Shown here piece by piece: positions 1 to 4,803 of a DNA stretch of 6,847 nucleotides. The stretch comes from Gemmatimonadota bacterium. GTDB taxonomy: Bacteria; GCA-2686955. The stretch lies in assembly GCA_026991065.1 (NCBI GenBank), contig JALXCG010000264.1:1-6847 (forward strand), written 5' to 3'. The position numbers were made by a program, and so were the translations under genes. Positions within the stretch are counted from its first letter, which is position 1, and each line of letters begins with the position of its first letter. The notes under the pieces were generated by a model, which saw only the letters and a list, made by a program, of their open reading frames with translations, did not search any database and was not told the DNA's origin.

Positions 1-1026
1 CGGCAGCAGGGGGCGGGCGCCGCCCCCGGGCGTGGCGGGAGAGAGGCCGGCGCGGGCTTCGACGGCCGCCCGCACCAGGGTGTGGCAGACCACCATCGCC
101 GAGGCGACCTGCCCCGGCAGGCCCCAGATCGGCAGATCACCGGCACGGGCCAGCAAGGTGGGCTTTCCGGGGCGGATGGCGACGCCATGGAAGAGCACCT
201 CGGCGCCCGGCAGCGCGGCGATCACCTCCAGCGTAAGGTCGCGGGTGCCGACCGAGGAGCCACCGGAGAGCAGGAGCAGGTCCGCGTCGCGCAGCGCATT
301 CAGGCAGGCGTCGCGGAGTGCCGCCAGGTCATCGGCGACAATGCCGAGTTGCCGCGGCAACGCGCCCATCGACCGGAGCAGCGCGGCCAGGGTGTGACTG
401 TTGACATCGCGGATCTGACCCGGGCCGGGGGTCGCGCCGGCCGGGATCACCTCGTCGCCGGTGGCGAGGATGGAGACCCGCGGCTGCTTGAAGACCGGTA
501 TTCGGGTGAAGCCGGCGGCCGCCAGCAGGCCGACCTCTTGCGGGCGGATGCGGTGACCCCGATGGACGATCGGGGTGCCGGCGGCGCACTCCTCGTCGGC
601 CTCGATCACGAAGTTCCCCGGGGCAACCGGGCGGATCACCTCGATCCGGGCGGCGCCGAGCGCCAGCGTGTGCTCCACCATGACCACCGCGTCGGCGTCC
701 GCGGGCAGCATCCCGCCGGTGGGGATCCGCACCGCCTGCCCCAAACCCAGGGGCATGGTCGCCGCGCTGCCGATCTGCACCTCACCGACCACTTCGAGCA
801 GAGCGGGCGAGCTTTCGGAGGCGCCGAAGGTGGAGGCTGCCAGCACCGCGAAGCCGTCCATCGTGGAGCGGCGGAAGCCGGGGAGGTCGGCGGGGTTGAT
901 CAAGTCATGCGCGACGATGCGCCCACTTGCTTCGCTGAGCGCTACCTCCTCCTGTCCGACCGCTGGGAAAGCGCGTGCCGCCGCTTGGGCGGACGCCAAG
1001 GGCAAAGCCTGGAAGAACTCATTCAC
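1..1026 (-). CDS. moeA: Molybdopterin molybdotransferase MoeA (C-terminus cut by window edge)
   Basis: MoeA inserts molybdate into adenylylated molybdopterin (the product of MogA/MoaB-type enzymes) to make molybdenum cofactor in the cytoplasm. The reverse strand is open from GTG at 1026 to the left edge, giving 342 residues of a family usually near 400, so most of the C-terminal domain IV is missing. Visible family motifs in order are RSTMDGFAV (53-61), IPTGGMLPADADAVVMVE (101-118), PQEVGLLAAAG (162-172), ATGDEV (188-193), RDVNSH (206-211), SGGSSVGTRD (254-263), RPGKPT (285-290) and GLPGQVAS (302-309). The active-site acids expected in MDG, TGDE and SVGxxD are all present (D57, D191, D263). 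The GLPG loop reads QVAS where many members have NPVS. GTG at 1026 is the only start codon after the in-frame stop at 1072-1074, and a GAGAGG-like ribosome site lies about 10 bases upstream. It follows the hotdog gene by 45 bases, suggesting co-transcription. GC is very high, about 75-80% in sampled lines. Confidence 0.93.
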   Translation of the reverse strand, partial: MNEFFQALPLASAQAAARAFPAVGQEEVALSEASGRIVAHDLINPADLPGFRRSTMDGFAVLAASTFGASESSPALLEVVGEVQIGSAATMPLGLGQAVRIPTGGMLPADADAVVMVEHTLALGAARIEVIRPVAPGNFVIEADEECAAGTPIVHRGHRIRPQEVGLLAAAGFTRIPVFKQPRVSILATGDEVIPAGATPGPGQIRDVNSHTLAALLRSMGALPRQLGIVADDLAALRDACLNALRDADLLLLSGGSSVGTRDLTLEVIAALPGAEVLFHGVAIRPGKPTLLARAGDLPIWGLPGQVASAMVVCHTLVRAAVEARAGLSPATPGGGARPLLP

Positions 1027-1071
1027 GGTCCGCCGCCGCCTCTCGCTTGGTACGCCTGGCTTCGCCGCCGG

Positions 1072-2043
1072 TCAGGAAGTGGTTGCAAAGAGGGCCGCCA
1101 GCCCTTTGAAGTCGATGCGACCGGTCTTTGCGCCGACCGCGTTGGAACACTCCACCACGGCATGGTCGGGCGTCTGCATCTGGACCTGGAGGGTCAGCGT
1201 ATCTCCCGGAACCATGGGTGTTTCCAGGCGCAGATCGATGTCGATCGGCGCGTCGCCGCGGGGTGCCGTGAGCGGTACCCGGTGGAGAATGCAGAGGGCT
1301 TGCCAGGCGCTTTCGACCTGGACCGTGCCGGGAAGCACCGCGCGTTCGGGAAAGTGACCCTGGAAAAGCGGCAGCCCGGCGGAGATCCGCCGCCCGGCCA
1401 CGATCCGCTTGCCTTCCTCCCACTCGCCGATCATGTCCAGATGAACGGCGCGGGCGTCGGTAAGCTGCAGGAATGACTGAATGGCGCGGAAGTCATGGCG
1501 GATTTCGCTGCGCCGCCAGGGATCCTGCTTGAGAGGAGGAACATGAACATCGACCGCGAATACATCGCTGACGTTGAGGTCGAGCATGATCCAGGTCACC
1601 CGCATCGAGATCAGCAACTCCTCGGCGGTGCGCAGGCGTGACTCGCTGATGCCCCACTGGGGATTGCCGCGCAATCCCTTGCCGTGTATGTCGACCCGGT
1701 CGCCGGCCACTGGGAGGCCAGCGCACCGGGCGCGCAGCTTCTTGACGATGAAAGCGTGTTTGCGATCCAGACCGAGCGCGCGCCCGAGCAGCAACCCCTG
1801 CAGTGCGGTTTCCAGCGCTAAACCCAGCGGCAGAACCCGCTCTCCGTTCGGCATGTCCACCAGGCGCTCATCGGCTCCGGAAAAGGTCGTGACCGCATGG
1901 GACATCTTGTCCATGAGATAGTCGAGCACCGCATCGACGAAGGCATAGGGTGCCCCCTGCGGCAGACGTTCCATAAGGTCGTTGTAATTGATTGCTTTCT
2001 TGGCCATTCGCGGCGCATCCAGGATCGGGGGGGAAGCGGACAT
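1072..2043 (-). CDS. Tandem hotdog-fold protein, FabZ/FabA-like 3-hydroxyacyl-ACP dehydratase type
   Basis: This 323-residue protein looks like two hotdog domains in tandem. The second domain (about 183-315) has the FabZ-type active-site stretch QGHFPERAVLPGTVQVESAW (228-247). H230 and E244 are 14 residues apart, the spacing of the FabZ catalytic His/Glu pair. The first domain (about 22-155) opens with LPQGAPYAFVDAVLD, resembling the FabZ 'LPHRxPFLLVD' start, and contains VLPLGLALETALQ (70-82). This aligns without gaps to the second copy, but the His position is M64, so the first copy is probably non-catalytic or structural. FabZ-family enzymes dehydrate 3-hydroxyacyl-ACP; tandem dehydratase domains are known in polyunsaturated fatty acid and polyketide synthases, but this is a free-standing protein. 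No signal peptide is visible, so it is probably cytoplasmic. ATG at 2043 was chosen; ATG at 2007 (311 residues, MAKKAINY) is a real alternative, since neither has a strong ribosome site. In-frame sequence upstream to 2253 looks non-coding. The substrate is unknown, and a role in lipid or polyketide biosynthesis is inference. Confidence 0.78.
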   Translation of the reverse strand: MSASPPILDAPRMAKKAINYNDLMERLPQGAPYAFVDAVLDYLMDKMSHAVTTFSGADERLVDMPNGERVLPLGLALETALQGLLLGRALGLDRKHAFIVKKLRARCAGLPVAGDRVDIHGKGLRGNPQWGISESRLRTAEELLISMRVTWIMLDLNVSDVFAVDVHVPPLKQDPWRRSEIRHDFRAIQSFLQLTDARAVHLDMIGEWEEGKRIVAGRRISAGLPLFQGHFPERAVLPGTVQVESAWQALCILHRVPLTAPRGDAPIDIDLRLETPMVPGDTLTLQVQMQTPDHAVVECSNAVGAKTGRIDFKGLAALFATTS

Positions 2044-2508
2044 AGGAATCTCGCAGCTTATCAGAGGACGTCGTGGGGGCACAGAGCAACTCTTATCAAA
2101 GCAGCAACCTACCCTTCCCTGTGGCACTCCCGGTGCGAAGTCATCGCTGATTGCGTTGGTCCCGATTGACCCGGAATCTGGTGATTGCGCAGTTCCGCCG
2201 CGCCCTACGCCAGACGCCGCTCCAAGCACGAACGGCGCGCTCAGACCCGACACTTCGCGATGGAGGCTTACGAGAATGGCAGGCTAAACCTCATAAGTAT
2301 AATCGCGATCACGATTGCTGTGGGGGAGAAGTTGGAGTTGAAGTTGGTTCCACGGTGCCTTTACTACTGCTGATTGCGGCGTTATCCTTTGCTGGCGCAT
2401 GATCGCAGTTCGGGCGGTGTTGACGACCGCGTTGCGGTTGAGAAGCTGGGGTTGGTTTGCTCTTGGGTAAGCCCCCTCGTATCAGCAATTCTAGATTGGA
2501 GCGTAAGG
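2044..2508. other. Divergent intergenic region, no gene recognised
   Basis: These 465 bases separate the minus-strand hotdog gene from the plus-strand beta-helix gene and should hold promoters for both. Short open frames occur on both strands, but none has a recognisable protein or a good ribosome site. An exact TATAAT lies at 2298-2303 (plus strand), but no matching TTGACA-like box sits 16-18 bases upstream, so I do not call a promoter. The imperfect palindrome AATCG-CGATCA-CGATT at 2301-2316 directly overlaps its end. A hexamer repeat lies at 2330-2347. Composition drops towards 50% GC here, lower than in the genes to the left. Confidence 0.6.
2330..2347. repeat. Three tandem copies of a hexamer (AGTTGG/AGTTGA/AGTTGG)
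   Basis: Three adjacent hexamers, AGTTGG, AGTTGA and AGTTGG, occur in the non-coding stretch about 160 bases before the beta-helix gene. Two copies are identical and one differs by a single base. It could be chance or a small protein-binding array; nothing else supports a function. Confidence 0.4.
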
Positions 2509-3771
2509 ATGAAGCGAAGTGTATGGGCGCTTGCGGGGATGGTGATGATTTTTTCAGCTTCCAGTACCGTAGCGCGTGAGATTCGCATCCCGGATGATTA
2601 CCCGACGATTCAGGAGGGGCTGGATCGAGCCGAACCGGGTGACGTCGTCCAGGTGGCGGCGGGTGAGTATGCCGAGAACGTTGTAATCACCACCAGCGAG
2701 ATCGCTCTCCAGGGCGGATTCAATCCGGAGACCTGGGAGCGGTCGCCAGCGGAGTTCCCGTCCTACATTGATGGGAACGGCGATTGGAATGCCGTGCTTG
2801 TGGAAGGGGCTCACAGTGTGGAAGTGAGCGGATTCGATATCTCCCATGCCAAGCAATTGCTCAAATGTGCTGGCAGCCATGAGATTCGTTTTCTCGAAAA
2901 CGTTCTGCATGACAGCGTGCGCCAGTATAATGGCTACACGCATGCCCTGGTAGTGGCTGACGAATCGAGCAACGTTGTGATGAGCAGAAATCAAGTCTAC
3001 GACATTGTCTCTGCCTATAACAGCGAAGGGGTGTGGATCACCAACTCCGACGATGTGTTTGTAATGAACAACACGCTGCACAATGTTGGACGGGACGGCG
3101 TGTTTGCCAGGTATTGCTCCGGCATATCTGTTCGCAACAACATATTCTCTGATATTGGAGAATCCGGAATCCAAATGGTTGCGAGTTCGGACGCCAGTGG
3201 CGCCTACAACTGCTTTTATGGAGTCAGGTTGCGTTACGAAGGGATCGCTCCCGGACCAGGCGACATTGCAGCCAACCCGAGTTTTGTGAACGCAGGGGAG
3301 AAGGATTTTCACCTCCGGGAGGATTCTCCCTGTATTGATGCCGGAGATCCGGACATGAAGGATCCTGACTCCACCCGGCTGGATATGGGCGCGCTCTATT
3401 TTGATCAGGGGATGCCGGCGGTCCAGGTGGAGTTTGTGCCTGAAAGCGATGTTGCCTATGTTGGCGAAAGCTTCGGGGTTGACGCGCTGATTGTGAACGG
3501 CTCCGATGAGCCACTGGCCGCGGATTCCTGGGTTGATCTCTATTTGCCGACAGGGGAACTCTACGCGAGCCGGCCATTCCATGATCCGTGGCGGATCATG
3601 CTCGAACCAGGCTTTGCATTCGAGGAGCATTTCGACTTTGACGTTCCAGGCGACACTCCGCTGGGCGGCTATTATTCTGCGGTGCTGCGCGTGGGGACAT
3701 TTCCGGATGATGTGATCGCGGAATCCGGATTCGAGTTTGTCGTGAGCCTCAACGGGCGGCCAGAGTTCTAG
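2509..3771 (+). CDS. Secreted right-handed parallel beta-helix repeat protein
   Basis: This 420-residue protein begins with a signal peptide: MKR, a hydrophobic stretch at 5-17, and likely cleavage after TVA (residue 22). It is expected in the periplasm, at the surface or outside the cell. Mature sequence starts IRIPDDYPTIQEGLDRAEPGDVV, the usual first coil of beta-helix (PbH1-type) proteins. Repeated coils follow with Asn/Val ladders, for example SNVVMSRNQVYDI (154-166), DDVFVMNNTLHNVG (181-194) and SGISVRNNIFSDIG (204-217). The segment DSPCIDAGDPD...DMGAL (272-296) is the common closing motif of these solenoids. Residues about 305-413 form a separate beta-rich, Ig-like region. Such folds bind or cleave polysaccharides or act as surface structures; no lyase or hydrolase catalytic set is evident, so substrate and activity are unknown. 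No C-terminal sorting tag, LPXTG or autotransporter barrel is seen. ATG at 2509 was chosen over the longer open frame from 2374 because GGAG (2498-2501) sits 7 bases upstream and the signal peptide begins there. It is monocistronic or leads the plus-strand pair. Confidence 0.88.
   Translation: MKRSVWALAGMVMIFSASSTVAREIRIPDDYPTIQEGLDRAEPGDVVQVAAGEYAENVVITTSEIALQGGFNPETWERSPAEFPSYIDGNGDWNAVLVEGAHSVEVSGFDISHAKQLLKCAGSHEIRFLENVLHDSVRQYNGYTHALVVADESSNVVMSRNQVYDIVSAYNSEGVWITNSDDVFVMNNTLHNVGRDGVFARYCSGISVRNNIFSDIGESGIQMVASSDASGAYNCFYGVRLRYEGIAPGPGDIAANPSFVNAGEKDFHLREDSPCIDAGDPDMKDPDSTRLDMGALYFDQGMPAVQVEFVPESDVAYVGESFGVDALIVNGSDEPLAADSWVDLYLPTGELYASRPFHDPWRIMLEPGFAFEEHFDFDVPGDTPLGGYYSAVLRVGTFPDDVIAESGFEFVVSLNGRPEF
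3580..3600. repeat. Perfect 9-base inverted repeat with 3-base loop inside the beta-helix gene
   Basis: CATGATCCG (3580-3588), loop TGG, and CGGATCATG (3592-3600) form a perfect hairpin within codons for HDPWRIM in the C-terminal Ig-like region. It could fold in mRNA or be a chance palindrome. No T-tract follows, so it is not a terminator. Confidence 0.6.
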
Positions 3772-3960
3772 GAGCCCGCCGCGGATTGTCTTTTCGTCGT
3801 CCCGCACTCGTCTCTGTTTCGGTCTTTGCGTTGCCAAATCCTTAGATAGGCAGCCAGCCTTCCCGCGGACTCAGTACCCTGATCTCGAAACAGGCCCGAA
3901 TACGGGGCTCGAAATCCAGTGCGCGACGGGCTCGCAGCGCCGATCCGAACGTGGATCGCC

Positions 3961-4017
3961 CGCAGGGAGAACGCTGATGCGCCAAGTTGCATCGCTTCTC
4001 CCTGCGTCTTGTTTGTT
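3961..4017 (+). terminator. Strong hairpin with T-rich tail (terminator or leader attenuator)
   Basis: CGCAGGGAGAA (3961-3971) is perfectly complementary to TTCTCCCTGCG (3996-4006). Inside, GC (3973-3974) pairs with GC (3994-3995), and GATGC (3976-3980) pairs with GCATC (3989-3993), leaving two single-base bulges and a loop of about 8 bases. TCTTGTTTGTT (4007-4017) follows on the plus strand. The minus strand lacks a T-rich tail, so it points to plus-strand transcription. It lies about 190 bases after the beta-helix stop and about 40 bases before the methyltransferase start. The tail is interrupted by G, so termination could be partial. The rest of the 3772-4045 gap shows no gene or RNA that I recognise. 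Confidence 0.7.
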
Positions 4018-4045
4018 GCACTGAACCCACGAAAAGAGAGATTTG

Positions 4046-4768
4046 GTGATACTCAAATACCTTTATGGGTTGGATTCCTTGGAGCGCCACCGCGGTGTTG
4101 CACAACTCATCCGCGAGGTCGATCCTCCAATCGTGGATCTGCTGGATGTCGGCGGTGAGGCATCGATCCGGTGCAATCATTTGGGACGCTTCCTGCGTGG
4201 ACCATCGATCGTTACGGCCAATGTCGGGCGGCAATCCGACGTGACCTATGAGGGAACGAAACTGCCGTTTCCCGATGATGCTTTTGATGGTGTCGTCTCT
4301 TTGGACACCGCGGAACATGTACCCCGAGAGGCGCGTGCTTCCTGGATTGGCGAGTTTTTTCGCGTGGCGCGAAGGCAGGTTGTGATCTGCGCGCCCTTGG
4401 CGACTGACTACCAGGTGCGGGCAGAGCGGGAGTTGAATGATCTGCACATCGATCTTTTCGGCTGTGCCCACCACTACTTGGCTGAGCACATTGCCTGCAC
4501 ATTGCCCACTGTCGATGAACTGTTGAGTTGGGCGGACGGGCGCCCCTGCAAGCTGGTTTTTGATGGCGATGCCCGAGTGTTTGCCCGCCACTTGGCCACC
4601 CTCTTCCGGTTGGTCCGTTACGGTGGAGTGTTTGGACGACCGGCCAAGATCTTGCATCAGTTCTATACCCTGAGTTCTCTGCGTCCACTTGATCTGCGTT
4701 CTGAACCCGGGCCCTGGACGCGGCGGGCCTATCTGTCCGTCGATGTGAGCGGGGACCGGACGCGGTAG
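4046..4768 (+). CDS. Class I SAM-dependent methyltransferase (Methyltransf_11-like)
   Basis: This 240-residue protein has a Rossmann-type methyltransferase core. The SAM-binding loop is LLDVGGEAS (32-40), followed by a strand with TANVG (57-61). Next comes LPFPDDAFDGVVSLDTAEHV (73-92), the 'LPFPDxSFDxVxSxDxLEH' stretch of Methyltransf_11 proteins, and then the FFRVARRQVVICAPL strand (104-118). The following APL...AERELNDLH...HYLAEH...LPTVDELL pattern (116-160) belongs to a subfamily I associate with glycan and cell-surface gene clusters. That association is from memory of the family, and the methyl acceptor is unknown. No transmembrane segment is evident, so it is probably cytoplasmic. GTG at 4046 is preferred because GAGAG (4036-4040) gives normal spacing; TTG at 4043 is in frame and adds one residue but sits too close. 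A strong hairpin lies about 40 bases upstream and may govern expression. It is convergent with the next gene, 31 bases away. The SAM-methyltransferase assignment is firm; the role is not. Confidence 0.85.
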   Translation: MILKYLYGLDSLERHRGVAQLIREVDPPIVDLLDVGGEASIRCNHLGRFLRGPSIVTANVGRQSDVTYEGTKLPFPDDAFDGVVSLDTAEHVPREARASWIGEFFRVARRQVVICAPLATDYQVRAERELNDLHIDLFGCAHHYLAEHIACTLPTVDELLSWADGRPCKLVFDGDARVFARHLATLFRLVRYGGVFGRPAKILHQFYTLSSLRPLDLRSEPGPWTRRAYLSVDVSGDRTR

Positions 4769-4791
4769 CCTCTTAGGTTCACTGACGATGA

Positions 4792-4803
4792 ATGACATGT
4801 CAT
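4792..4803. repeat. Perfect 12-base palindrome at the convergent gene junction
   Basis: ATGACATGTCAT is a perfect palindrome lying in the 31-base gap between the two convergent genes and overlapping the TGA stop (4800-4802) of the minus-strand gene. It is too short and lacks a T-tract, so I do not call it a terminator; it could be a protein-binding site or chance. Confidence 0.4.

Noticed and set aside
82-1476. Plus-strand open frame of 464 codons opposite moeA and the hotdog gene
   Set aside because: It is the antisense shadow of GC-rich coding sequence; its translation is rich in Arg, Gly, Asp and His and lacks any recognisable domain, while the minus strand encodes clear MoeA and hotdog motifs.
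2044-2253. N-terminal extension of the hotdog gene to 2253
   Set aside because: The added residues (Gly, Ser, Pro and Cys-rich) resemble translated non-coding DNA, and the hotdog similarity begins only after residue 20 from the ATG at 2043.
2260-2373. Small plus-strand frame with a hydrophobic stretch (LISIIAITIAV)
   Set aside because: Only 37 codons from the ATG at 2260, with no ribosome site and no recognised family; an overlapping frame also shows a hydrophobic run, suggesting composition rather than a gene.
3721-3732. 12-base palindrome GAATCCGGATTC near the end of the beta-helix gene
   Set aside because: Short, loop-free and inside coding sequence where related GGATTC/GAATCC codons recur; chance is the simplest explanation.
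2554-3837. Minus-strand open frame of 427 codons opposite the beta-helix gene
   Set aside because: The plus strand has a signal peptide, ribosome site and beta-helix repeats; the minus translation shows no domain.
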